Assembly: GCA_023396115.1 (NCBI GenBank)
Contig: JAEWXC010000090.1
Span: 1 to 61,001, forward strand
Reading direction: 5' to 3'
Length of the DNA: 61,001 nt
Source of the DNA: Actinomycetes bacterium
GTDB lineage: Bacteria; Actinomycetota; Actinomycetes; Propionibacteriales; Nocardioidaceae
The notes under the pieces were generated by a model. The model ran no database searches, was not told where the DNA came from, and worked only from the letters and a program-made list of their open reading frames with translations. Positions 32,774 through 40,628 of this stretch are shown one piece after another (within the stretch, counting starts at the first letter, position 1; every line of letters begins with the position of its first letter). A program made the translations under genes and the position numbers.

Positions 32774-34633
32774 TCACTCGATGATGCGGACCGGGTCCCC
32801 GGTGATCGAGGCCTCCCAGGTGGTGAAGTCGTGCACGCCCCCGCTCAGGTTCACCCGGACCCGGTACCAGCAGCCGTCGCCGCGCTCGTAGGCACAGTCG
32901 TAGTCCCGGGGAATCGGGATCGAGATGGTGTGCAGCTTCTTGTTGTTCGAGTCCTGGCGGATCGTCACCGAGCAGTTCGAGACCGTGGTCTTGTCCGTGT
33001 ACATGCCGCCCTGGGTGGTGCAGCCCCCGGGGAACGGGTTGGTCTTGATGGACCCTTCCGCGTCGGTCGGCGGCAGCACCGTCATCGTCCCGGAGGCGTT
33101 GTCGGCGTCGGCCACGTCGAAGAAGTTGAAGGAGGCGAACTGGCCGGCGGCGCCGGGCAGGACCCGGATCAGGTGGAACGTGGTCGCTGCCGAGGTCTCC
33201 GCGTTGGCGAAGATCGGCATCCGCTCGTAGCCCGAGACCGAGACGTACTTCTGGAAGCCCGGCACGACCGCCCGTATGGAGAAGGTGTTGTTGCCCGAGG
33301 ACTTCGTCATGTTGCCGGTCGCGGCGGTCGCGGCGGGGTTGCCCGTCGAGATCATCGAGTCCTTCGACCCGTTGGCCTGGATGCTGCCCCCGAAGCTCAC
33401 GTTCGAGCGGACCTGCAGGTAGTAGTCGCCCGCCCGCGGCGGCGTGAAGGTGCACAGCGTGGTCCAGTTGTGGAACAGCTGGGCGAGGTGGTCGTTGTAG
33501 CGCGAGTTGCTGCCCCCGGTGGAGGGCGATCGCAGCATCTCCGCGGTCGGCACCGTGTCGGTCCCCCGGTACTGGCGGTTGCAGCCCGCGATCGGCGCGG
33601 CCTTCATCGGGTCCTGGGTGTCGGTCTGGGCCCGGAGCACGAAGGAGGTCACCATCGGGTCCATCCCCGAGGTGGAGGCTGCGCTGGGTCGGTGGTCACC
33701 GTTGCAGAACGGTGCCGTGGTGCTGCCGTAGCCGGCTGAACGGCTGTACCGGGTCCGCCCGTCATCAGTCACGTAGGGGTTCATGTTGTCGCGCAGGGTG
33801 TTGCCGCCGCCGGAGTTGTTGCTCGGCTTGGACGGCAGACTGGAGCACAGGTAGTTGCCGCTGTTGACGTAGGCAGGGTCGTAGAGCTGGACCTGGATGG
33901 GCTGCCCCACCGCCTCCTCCTCCACGCGGACGATCCAGAAGTACCCGCGGGCGTCGGTCTCGTCGTTGGTGTTGCCGGTGCACGCGTAGGTGTCGCCGGT
34001 GGAGCACTTGATGTTGGAGTACCGGTCGCCGTTGGACTTGTCGGTCTGCGGCCCCTGGATACCCGCCCAGAGCATCGGGAAGCTGCTGCAGTTCGCCACG
34101 CTGGTGTCACGGGCCGTGCCCTCGGGCCGGGGCGAGGTCCCGGAGCCCGAGTCGGGTTCGTTGCCGAAGGTGTTGCAGGGCGATCCCATCGGCGCAGCAC
34201 CCTTGTAGTCGGCCACCGCCGTGCGGCTCACCGCCGCCTCGGTGACGCCGATCGCCGAGCCGAAGGCGTTGCGCACCCGGCTGGAGATGGTCACCCGCAA
34301 CTGGCTGGCCACCTCACCCTGGCTGACGTCGACCCGCACCTGCGGGTTGGTGGCGGGGTCGTACCCGTTGCGGGCCGCGACCTCGAGGGCGAGTGCCTTG
34401 GCGCTGGCCATGTCGTAGGGCAGGTAGGGGACGCCGGCCGTGGCGGCAGCGTCGGCCGCGCTCTGGAGCCGTTCCTGCTCGGCATACCAGCGGCCGGTGT
34501 CCACGGCGATCGCGGCGGCCCCGATGAACAGGCCGCTGGCCAAGCCGACGGCGAGCACCGTGGCCGCGTAGCCACCCTCACCGCGACGCGCGAGGCGGTG
34601 CAGGATCCGCTGCCGCCACCCGGTGCTGCTCAC
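32774..34633 (-). CDS. large TadG-like surface protein
   Basis: 619-residue protein. The N-terminus resembles the TadG family: RRGEGGYAATVLAVGLASGL then AVDTGRWYAEQERLQSAADA and AAATAG. The remainder is extracellular by prediction, rich in Ser, Gly, Thr, Asn, with many Cys and repeated short motifs such as NGDRYS and YFWIVRVEEE; similar GDxYS...C and GYxYxV patterns occur in TadG-related proteins of Nocardioides-like genomes from memory. GTG 34633 overlaps the stop of the upstream TadE-like gene. It ends 114 nt before yraN. Likely surface/pilus function by family. Confidence 0.8.
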   Translation of the reverse strand: MSSTGWRQRILHRLARRGEGGYAATVLAVGLASGLFIGAAAIAVDTGRWYAEQERLQSAADAAATAGVPYLPYDMASAKALALEVAARNGYDPATNPQVRVDVSQGEVASQLRVTISSRVRNAFGSAIGVTEAAVSRTAVADYKGAAPMGSPCNTFGNEPDSGSGTSPRPEGTARDTSVANCSSFPMLWAGIQGPQTDKSNGDRYSNIKCSTGDTYACTGNTNDETDARGYFWIVRVEEEAVGQPIQVQLYDPAYVNSGNYLCSSLPSKPSNNSGGGNTLRDNMNPYVTDDGRTRYSRSAGYGSTTAPFCNGDHRPSAASTSGMDPMVTSFVLRAQTDTQDPMKAAPIAGCNRQYRGTDTVPTAEMLRSPSTGGSNSRYNDHLAQLFHNWTTLCTFTPPRAGDYYLQVRSNVSFGGSIQANGSKDSMISTGNPAATAATGNMTKSSGNNTFSIRAVVPGFQKYVSVSGYERMPIFANAETSAATTFHLIRVLPGAAGQFASFNFFDVADADNASGTMTVLPPTDAEGSIKTNPFPGGCTTQGGMYTDKTTVSNCSVTIRQDSNNKKLHTISIPIPRDYDCAYERGDGCWYRVRVNLSGGVHDFTTWEASITGDPVRIIE

Positions 34634-35277
34634 GTGTGCTCCATCGAGCCGCACGAGGCGGTCGGCAGGGGCTCGAAGTTCATCACGGCCCGGTCGTCCA
34701 ACGTGATCTCCTTGGTGAAGAGGCCGGTGAAGGTGGTGTGCGTGGTGTTCAGGTAGACCCCGACCCGTTCCAACGGCTTGGCCGCCGTGCCCGGGAAGCA
34801 GGCACTGATGGACCGCGAGTCCCAGGCACCCTCGGAGTAGCGGAACTCGCCGCCGCGCCACTCGAACCGGACGCACGCGGCGATGCCGGCACAGCTGGTC
34901 GGCATCGTCGTGGTGCCCTCGATGCCCGGGTAGCCCGCGCTGTTGGCGCGGTAGATCAGCACGTAGTTGATGTTCTCCATCGGCATGGCGCTGCCGGAGC
35001 GCTGGATCGCGTCGGCAGCCGCCTGCGCCAGCGCCGGGGATGACTCGGTGGTGCAGGGCGGCTCGTCCGGGCCGGTGCGACACGTGCCGCCGCCTGACCC
35101 GGCGCCCGCGCTCGCAATGCGCGCCCCCACCCGCGCGTCCGAGACCACCACGACCTGGTTGCGCATCATGAACGAGAACTCGATGATCCCGACCACGATC
35201 AGCAACAGCACGGGCGTCACCAGGGCAGCCTCAATGGCCGCCGCGCCCCGCTCATTTCTCCACCTGCCACCCAGCAC
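34630..35277 (-). CDS. TadE-like minor pilin
   Basis: About 215 residues. RNERGAAAIEAALVTPVLLL shows the prepilin motif (Gly, Glu at +5) and anchor helix; then SDARVGARIASAG and an exterior domain with six Cys, suggesting disulfides. The frame stays open upstream to 35385; GTG 35277 is a reasonable start just before the basic leader but has a weak ribosome-binding site. First gene of the upstream cassette, next to DUF2469 and rnhB. Confidence 0.75.
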   Translation of the reverse strand: MLGGRWRNERGAAAIEAALVTPVLLLIVVGIIEFSFMMRNQVVVVSDARVGARIASAGAGSGGGTCRTGPDEPPCTTESSPALAQAAADAIQRSGSAMPMENINYVLIYRANSAGYPGIEGTTTMPTSCAGIAACVRFEWRGGEFRYSEGAWDSRSISACFPGTAAKPLERVGVYLNTTHTTFTGLFTKEITLDDRAVMNFEPLPTASCGSMEHT

Positions 35278-35449
35278 GTGCTCAGGATGCCGTAACCGCT
35301 GGGAACCGTGGGCAAAATGTTCCAACCGAACGTGACAATTTGGACACGGAGTCGTTCGCGATCCTGCACCATCACGCGCGCGCACCCCGGAGGGTCTACC
35401 GCCACGGCTCCCTGACCGTGCCGGCGCCCGCGTTCCCAGGCCCCGGGGA

Positions 35450-35758
35450 TCAGTCCTTGGGGGGCTCGAAGTCCTGGGGCGCGAGCTCCTCGACGTTGAC
35501 GTCCTTGAAGGTCAGCACCTTGACGTTCTTGGCGAACCGGGCGGGGCGGTACATGTCCCACACCCACGCGTCGCTCATCGAGACCTCGAAGAAGACGTCA
35601 CCGTTCTCCGAGCGGGCCTTCACGTCCACCTGGTTGCACAGGTAGAAGCGGCGGTCGGTCTCGACGACGTACTTGAAGATGCCCACCACGTCGCGGTACT
35701 CGCGGTAGAGGGTCAGCTCCATCTCGGTCTCGTACTTCTCGAGATCCTCAGCACTCAT
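35450..35758 (-). CDS. DUF2469 family protein
   Basis: 102-residue conserved actinobacterial protein. Homology is end to end (MSAEDLEKYETEMELTLYRE, YKYVVETDRRFYLCN-like segment, DVYFE-like DVFFEVSMSDAWVWDMY). It is acidic, soluble, without membrane segment; the role is unknown. It sits just downstream of rnhB in its usual place. The upstream cassette of pilin genes follows it. Confidence 0.88.
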   Translation of the reverse strand: MSAEDLEKYETEMELTLYREYRDVVGIFKYVVETDRRFYLCNQVDVKARSENGDVFFEVSMSDAWVWDMYRPARFAKNVKVLTFKDVNVEELAPQDFEPPKD

Positions 35759-35799
35759 CGACAACGCTCCTGAACCGGTGGTGGCTGACGGAGCCGAGC

Positions 35800-36642
35800 C
35801 TAGTCGGCCACCGGGCGCAGCGAGGCCCATCCGCCCGGTGTGGTGAGCGTGTCCGCCCCGACCAGTCCGAACAGGTCGGGTTCCTCCTCCGCCGGGCCCG
35901 CCAGCGGCGGCGCCGTGGTCCCCAGCGGGAGGGCAGTGGACGGGGGCAGCGGCCGGTCCACGCCGGGCAGGCTCCAGGACCGGCGGTGCTGGGCGCTGGG
36001 GCCCAGCTGCGCCAGGGCACTGGTGTGCTCGGGTGCCGAGTAGCCCTTGTTGCCGGCCCACCCGTAGCCGGGGTGCTCGGTGTCCAGGTCGGCGAGGATC
36101 GCGTCCCGCTCGGTCTTGGCGAGGATGGAGGCGGCGGCCACGCCCGCGCACAGCAGGTCCCCCTTGATCCGGGTGAGCACCGGCGGCACCGTCTCCAGCA
36201 ACCCCGCCGAGGGGTCGAGCAGCGCGAACTGGCCCGAGGCGGTCAGGTAGTCGTGGTTGCCGTCGAGCAGGACCAGGTCGGGCACCACGTCCAGGGCGGC
36301 CAGGGCCCGGTGCCCGGCCAGGCGCAGGGCGGCGGTGATCCCGTGCCGGTCGATCTCGGCCGCGCTGGCGTGTCCCACCGCGTGTCCGGCGGCCCAGCGG
36401 CGCACCCGCGGCGCCAGGCGCTCCCGCACGGCAGGGGCGAGCAGCTTGGAGTCCTTGACCCCCTGCGGCGCACTGCGGGTGTGCACGGTCAGCACCACCA
36501 CCCCGATGGTCACCGGCCCGGCCAGGGCACCCCGGCCGACCTCGTCGGCGCAGGCCAGGTGGGTCAGGCCGCGCTCACGCAGCAGCCGCCGCTCGAACCG
36601 CAGGGTCGGACCGGTGGTGCGTCGGGTGGGGTCAGGAGCCAT
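35800..36642 (-). CDS. rnhB: ribonuclease HII
   Basis: 280-residue enzyme removing ribonucleotides and RNA from DNA hybrids. Catalytic residues are visible: Asp33-Glu34 in ADEVGRGALAGPV, Asp127 in LLDGNHDY, and the later GVAAASILAKTERD. The C-terminal 60 residues after GYSAPEHTSAL are Pro/Leu/Gly-rich and not part of the core. It overlaps lepB by 11 bp, implying coupling. Confidence 0.94.
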   Translation of the reverse strand: MAPDPTRRTTGPTLRFERRLLRERGLTHLACADEVGRGALAGPVTIGVVVLTVHTRSAPQGVKDSKLLAPAVRERLAPRVRRWAAGHAVGHASAAEIDRHGITAALRLAGHRALAALDVVPDLVLLDGNHDYLTASGQFALLDPSAGLLETVPPVLTRIKGDLLCAGVAAASILAKTERDAILADLDTEHPGYGWAGNKGYSAPEHTSALAQLGPSAQHRRSWSLPGVDRPLPPSTALPLGTTAPPLAGPAEEEPDLFGLVGADTLTTPGGWASLRPVAD

Positions 36643-37498
36643 CGGGGACGTCGTCGAACGCGTCGGGGCGCTTGATCCAGCCGAAGTGGTCCTTCGGCCA
36701 CAGCAGCACGAACACCTTGCCGACCACCAGGTCGACCGGGACGTACTCCTCCCCCTGGGTGCACTCCACCGCGGAGGTCTTGGGGTTGCACATGTGGAAG
36801 GAGGAGTCGGCGGAGTTGGCGCGGTTGTCGCCCATCACGAAGACGTAGCCCTCGGGGACCGGACCGGCCTTCCAGTTGCAGCGACGGTCGCCGCCGGGCA
36901 TGGGCCCGCGGCACTCGGCGGCGTCGTCGGTCTTGACGTAGGCGTCCTCGGTCACCGGCACCCCGTTGACCTTCAGCCGCCCCTTCTCGTCGCAGCACTC
37001 GATGACGTCGCCCCCGACGCCGACGACGCGCTTCACCAGGTGGCCGCCGGTCGGGTACAGCCCGACCTTGCTCATCACCGTGGTGAGCAGGTTGGTGGGC
37101 CCGGCCTTGTCCGCGGCGCTGAGCCAGCTGCCGGGGTCCTTGAAGACGACGACGTCACCGCGCTGCGGCTCCCCGCCGCCCCAGTAGGAGACCTTCTGGA
37201 CCAGGATCCGGTCGTTCTCGACCAGCCCGGGCTCCATCGACTCCGAGGGGATGTAGAAGGCCTGCACGAAGAAGGCCTTGACCACCACGGCCAGGACCAG
37301 CGCGACGGCCAGCAGCAGGATGGACTCCTGCCACACCGGCAGCGGGTCCTTGCGCGGCTTGCGGGTCTTGCCGGCCTTCCCGGTCCTGCCGGATTTCCCG
37401 GGGGCCCGGGCGGGCTCCTCGGCCCCAGAAACGCCGGACCGCGACCCCGGGGTCTGATCGGTCTGATCGGACACGGGATCGCGGTCTGGTGTGGTCAC
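36632..37498 (-). CDS. lepB: signal peptidase I
   Basis: 288-residue membrane protease removing signal peptides of secreted proteins. An N-terminal basic, disordered segment leads to the anchor helix (SILLLAVALVLAVVVKAFFV, about 59-78); catalytic Ser87 is in PSESMEPG and Lys156 in LVKRVVGVGGD. The VFVMGDNRANSADS box follows. Extra Cys pairs near the middle and C-terminal part are typical of actinobacterial forms. It probably serves the many exported proteins here, including those of the pilin cassettes. Confidence 0.95.
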   Translation of the reverse strand: MTTPDRDPVSDQTDQTPGSRSGVSGAEEPARAPGKSGRTGKAGKTRKPRKDPLPVWQESILLLAVALVLAVVVKAFFVQAFYIPSESMEPGLVENDRILVQKVSYWGGGEPQRGDVVVFKDPGSWLSAADKAGPTNLLTTVMSKVGLYPTGGHLVKRVVGVGGDVIECCDEKGRLKVNGVPVTEDAYVKTDDAAECRGPMPGGDRRCNWKAGPVPEGYVFVMGDNRANSADSSFHMCNPKTSAVECTQGEEYVPVDLVVGKVFVLLWPKDHFGWIKRPDAFDDVPDGS

Positions 37499-37533
37499 GC
37501 GGGAAGCGTAGCGAGTGGTCGGGAGAACCCGAC

Positions 37534-37884
37534 TCAGCCCTCGCGGCGCTCCTTGATCTTGGCGGCCTTGCCGCGCAGGTTGCGCAGGTAGTACAGCTTC
37601 GCGCGGCGCACGTCACCGCGGGTCACGACCTCGATGGTCTCGAAGATCGGGGAGTGCAGCGGGAAGGTCCGCTCGACACCGACACCGAAGGAGACCTTGC
37701 GGACGGTGAAGGTGCGGCCGACGCCGGAACCGTGGACGCGGATCACGACGCCCTGGAACACCTGGACACGCGAACGGCTGCCCTCGATGACCTTGACGTG
37801 GACCTTGACGGTGTCACCGGCGCGGAAGTCCGGGACGTCGTCGCGCTTGGCGGTGTTGCCGATCTCGGCAATGACGTTGGTCAT
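37534..37884 (-). CDS. rplS: 50S ribosomal protein L19
   Basis: 116-residue L19, at the 30S-50S interface. Canonical motifs: RVQVFQGVVIRVHGSGVGRTF and VGVERTFPLHSPI, ending with RRAKLYYLRNLRGKAAKIKE. ATG 37884 has a GAGAG 4-8 nt upstream. The upstream frame extends into the leader without homology. A structured leader of about 160 nt separates it from its promoter. Confidence 0.97.
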   Translation of the reverse strand: MTNVIAEIGNTAKRDDVPDFRAGDTVKVHVKVIEGSRSRVQVFQGVVIRVHGSGVGRTFTVRKVSFGVGVERTFPLHSPIFETIEVVTRGDVRRAKLYYLRNLRGKAAKIKERREG

Positions 37885-38045
37885 GTTCTCTCCTACACGG
37901 GCGCCACAGGTCGGCCGCAGGTGTGTTCTCGTGATGATTCGGTGGTCCGTGCCGGTCTCCGCGGCAGGGTCTCCCCTGTGGCAGAGAGCTCCTGCGGGCC
38001 TTCCGTCCGGAACTCCGGCGGAACCACCCTGCGGTCGACGTGGAC
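37885..38045 (-). ncRNA. 5' leader of rplS, possibly structured
   Basis: The leader contains small hairpins on the minus strand, e.g. CAGGG-4 nt-CCCTG and a TTCCG...CGGAA stem enclosing CCGG/CCGG. Ribosomal protein leaders can bind the protein for autoregulation; L19 leaders are known in Bacillus. No family could be assigned. Confidence 0.35.
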
Positions 38046-38054
38046 CAAGGGTGA

Positions 38055-38085
38055 AGTCTGCCAGAGCAGCGCGCCCGGACGCCAA
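38055..38085 (-). promoter_or_regulatory. rplS promoter with extended -10
   Basis: Minus strand TTGGCG, 19 bp, then CAGACT preceded by TGG (extended -10 pattern). The element CTCTGGCAGACTTCA is identical to that upstream of rpsP at 42302-42314, which supports function. Confidence 0.55.
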
Positions 38086-39240
38086 TCAGCCCCGACGGCG
38101 CTTGGTCAGGCGCACGACGCCGGGGGCCGGCGAGCCGGCCGGCCGGTAGCCGGCCCGCTTGTAGCGGCGCAGGTTTGCCGTGGAGCCGGCGCCGGTGAAC
38201 AGCTCGAAGCCGGTGGCGTCGGCCGGCGCCGCGGCCTCGATCCGCTCGAGCATCCACCGCCCGAGCCCTTGGCCCTGCAGGTCCGGGGCGACCATCAACC
38301 GGCCGACGTCCCACGCCCCCTCGTCGGTCCTCCGGGCCCGCGCGGCGGCGACCAGCCGCCCGCCCCGGTGGGCCACCAGCACGGTCCACTGCCCCAGCCA
38401 GTCCCGCACGTCGGCGAGCGTCTCGTGCAGCGCGTGGATCTCGACACCGGGGTTGGCCTGCTGCTCGGCCACCCAGCAGGCCAGCTGCAGGGTCAGCAGC
38501 TCCCCCGCGTCGCCGGCTCGGGCCGCCCGCAGCGTGGTGTCGTCGGGGTCGGCCACCGAACCGACCGGCAGCAGGTCGGGGCGTCGGACGGCGGTCCGCG
38601 CGACCCGTTGCTCGTGGCGCCAGGCGGCGATCGCGGCGTGGTTGCCCGACAGCAGCACCGACGGCACCTCGTGTCCGCGCCAGGTCGCGGGCTTGGTGTA
38701 GACCGGGTACTCCAGCAGGCCGTCGGCGTGCGACTCCTCCACCAGCGACTCGGCATTGCCCATGAACCCCGGCAGCAACCGGATGACCGCCTCGGTGACG
38801 GCCAGCGCCGCGACCTCGCCACCGTTCAGGACGTAGTCGCCCAGGGAGATCTCACGCACCCGGCCACGGGACCGGGCCTCGTCGATGACGCGCTGGTCGA
38901 TGCCCTCGTAGCGCCCGCAGGCGAAGACCAGGTGCTTCTCGGCGGCCAGTTCCTCGGCCTCACGTTGGGTGAACGGCGTCCCGCTGGGGGTGGTGAAGAC
39001 GACCACGGAGTCGTCGGTGAGCAGCGCGTCGAAGGCCTCGCCGAACGGCTCCGGCTTCATCACCATCCCCGCTCCCCCGCCGTAAGGGGTCGCGTCGACG
39101 GTGCGGTGCTTGTCGTGGGCCCACTCGCGCAGGTCGTGCACGGCGATCTCGACCAGGCCGGAGGCCACGGCCTTGCCGGGCAGGGAGAGCTCCAGGGGCG
39201 CCAGGTAGCCGGGGAAGATCGACAGCACGTCGATGCGCAC
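38086..39240 (-). CDS. trmD: tRNA (guanine37-N1)-methyltransferase fused to a GNAT domain
   Basis: 384 residues. Residues 1 to about 226 are a complete TrmD (SPOUT fold) methylating G37 of tRNAs: PYGGGAGMVMKPEPF near 52-66, HLVFACGRYEGIDQRV near 103, ISLGDYVLNGGE and MGNAESLVEE. Residues about 232-384 are a GNAT acetyltransferase: VGRLMVAPDLQGQGLGRWM is the acetyl-CoA motif and STANLRRYKRAGYRP the late motif. The junction is in frame with no stop between. E. coli TrmD (about 255 residues) lacks the second domain. It lies between rimM and rplS, as usual, and ATG 39240 is 3 nt from rimM. Confidence 0.93.
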   Translation of the reverse strand: MRIDVLSIFPGYLAPLELSLPGKAVASGLVEIAVHDLREWAHDKHRTVDATPYGGGAGMVMKPEPFGEAFDALLTDDSVVVFTTPSGTPFTQREAEELAAEKHLVFACGRYEGIDQRVIDEARSRGRVREISLGDYVLNGGEVAALAVTEAVIRLLPGFMGNAESLVEESHADGLLEYPVYTKPATWRGHEVPSVLLSGNHAAIAAWRHEQRVARTAVRRPDLLPVGSVADPDDTTLRAARAGDAGELLTLQLACWVAEQQANPGVEIHALHETLADVRDWLGQWTVLVAHRGGRLVAAARARRTDEGAWDVGRLMVAPDLQGQGLGRWMLERIEAAAPADATGFELFTGAGSTANLRRYKRAGYRPAGSPAPGVVRLTKRRRG

Positions 39241-39243
39241 GAC

Positions 39244-39789
39244 TCAGTCCTCCGGGTGCGGCGCGACCAGGCCGGGGCGGTCGGCCACGACGACCCGACC
39301 ACCGGCCAGGTCCACCTCCGGGACCAGGGCCGCGACGAACGGCACCAGGGCGTCCCGGCCGTCGGGGGTCCGCACGGTGAGCAGGTCCTGCGCGGCGTTG
39401 TGCACCACCTTGGTCAGGGTGCCCAGCGCGGTGCCGTCGGTGTCGACCACCGCGAGCCCGACGAGCTGGTGGTCGTAGAACTCCTCGGGGTCCTCGGGCC
39501 GCTCGTCGGCGGCCACCTGGACCCGCAGCAGGGTGCCCCGCGCGGCCTCGGCGGCGTTGCGGTCGGTGATCTCGTCGAACCGGGCCAGGAGCACGCCCTG
39601 GTGCCAGCGGGTCCGGGTCACGGTGAACCGGGCCGGCACCCCGCTCGCCCCGCGCGGCGGCTCCGCGGCCAGCACCGCGCCGTCGGCGAAGCGTCGGTCG
39701 GGTTCGTCGGTGCGCACGTCGACGGTGACCTCGCCACGGATGCCGTGCGGTTTGCCGATCCGGCCGACGAGAAGTTCCAGGCTCTCCAC
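39244..39789 (-). CDS. rimM: ribosome maturation factor RimM
   Basis: 181-residue 16S processing factor binding S19. The N-terminal GRIGKPHGIRGEVTV begins the RimM domain; the C-terminal PRC-barrel part has YDHQLVGLAVVDTDG and the LLTVRTPDGRDALVPFV stretch. Length is typical. It leads the rimM-trmD pair; rpsP and khpA, its usual upstream neighbours, are moved away by two plus-strand genes. Confidence 0.95.
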   Translation of the reverse strand: MESLELLVGRIGKPHGIRGEVTVDVRTDEPDRRFADGAVLAAEPPRGASGVPARFTVTRTRWHQGVLLARFDEITDRNAAEAARGTLLRVQVAADERPEDPEEFYDHQLVGLAVVDTDGTALGTLTKVVHNAAQDLLTVRTPDGRDALVPFVAALVPEVDLAGGRVVVADRPGLVAPHPED

Positions 39790-39941
39790 GAGCCACGAGG
39801 TTAGTCGCTCACCGCCCCGTCACCGGAACTGCCACCGTGATCCATTCCGGGGTCCACTCCGGACCCACTCAGCTCCGAGGAAACCTGACCGACCCTCGGA
39901 TTCCTCTGGTGGTGCGGCCCCGGGTGCGCCAAGGTATTGCC

Positions 39942-40436
39942 ATGACCATCACCAAGCCCTCCACCCTGAGCCTCGTGGCCGCCGGCGCGATGCTGCTCGC
40001 CTTCATCGGGACGCTGCTGCCCTGGTGGCGCATCGAGTTGATCGGCACGGTCGGGATCGCCGGGACCGACTACTCCAAGGGCGTGCTGGTGCTGCTGCTG
40101 TCGCTGCTGGCCCTCGCCCTGTTCGTGGCGACGCTGTTCATCGCGGCGTTCCCGGAGAACATCCAGATGCCGCTGCTCGGCACCCCGATCTTCCAGGCGG
40201 CGCTGGCTGTCCCGGCCCTGCTGCTGACTCTGGTCGGCTTCATCGACTCCGGCACCGCCAACCTGGTCGACGCCTCCCGCGGGATCGGCCTGTTCCTGAC
40301 CCTGATCGGTGTCGTGGTCTGGGGCGCGGTGACTGCGGTGCAGGCGAAGCCGCTGCTCGAGGCAGCCCAGGCGATGAAGGCCGCACCGGCCGCACCGCCC
40401 GCTCCCGAGACCCCGCAGGCGCCCGAGGAGGCCTGA
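39942..40436 (+). CDS. four-helix membrane protein, unknown
   Basis: 164 residues from ATG 39942 (AAGG about 8 nt upstream). Four hydrophobic segments are evident: SLVAAGAMLLAFIGTLLPWW, LVLLLSLLALALFVATLF, ALAVPALLLTLVGFI and FLTLIGVVVWGAVTAV, then a Pro/Ala-rich tail. Small proteins with this LLPWW-type feature are common in actinobacteria without assigned roles. It interrupts the rimM-khpA-rpsP block on the opposite strand. Confidence 0.65.
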   Translation: MTITKPSTLSLVAAGAMLLAFIGTLLPWWRIELIGTVGIAGTDYSKGVLVLLLSLLALALFVATLFIAAFPENIQMPLLGTPIFQAALAVPALLLTLVGFIDSGTANLVDASRGIGLFLTLIGVVVWGAVTAVQAKPLLEAAQAMKAAPAAPPAPETPQAPEEA

Positions 40437-40453
40437 GCCCCACCGACCACCTG

Positions 40454-40490
40454 ACGGGCCCGACCGCGTGTGCAGCGCGGTCGGGCCCGT
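40454..40490 (+). terminator. intrinsic-type terminator after the membrane protein gene
   Basis: A perfect 15-bp stem (arms 40454-40468 and 40476-40490) with 7-nt loop, 17 nt after the stop, followed by TTG. Confidence 0.75.
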
Positions 40491-40628
40491 TTGCCGTGGT
40501 CCCGGTTGGGTCGGTTCTCCGGAATCAGGGCACCGGGGCCCCGGCAGCCTTGCCCACCCTCCCGGGCCGGCGCATGCTGGAGGGACGGCCCGAGCGCCGC
40601 CCGGGCCGGACCCGAGGCGGTGGACGAC

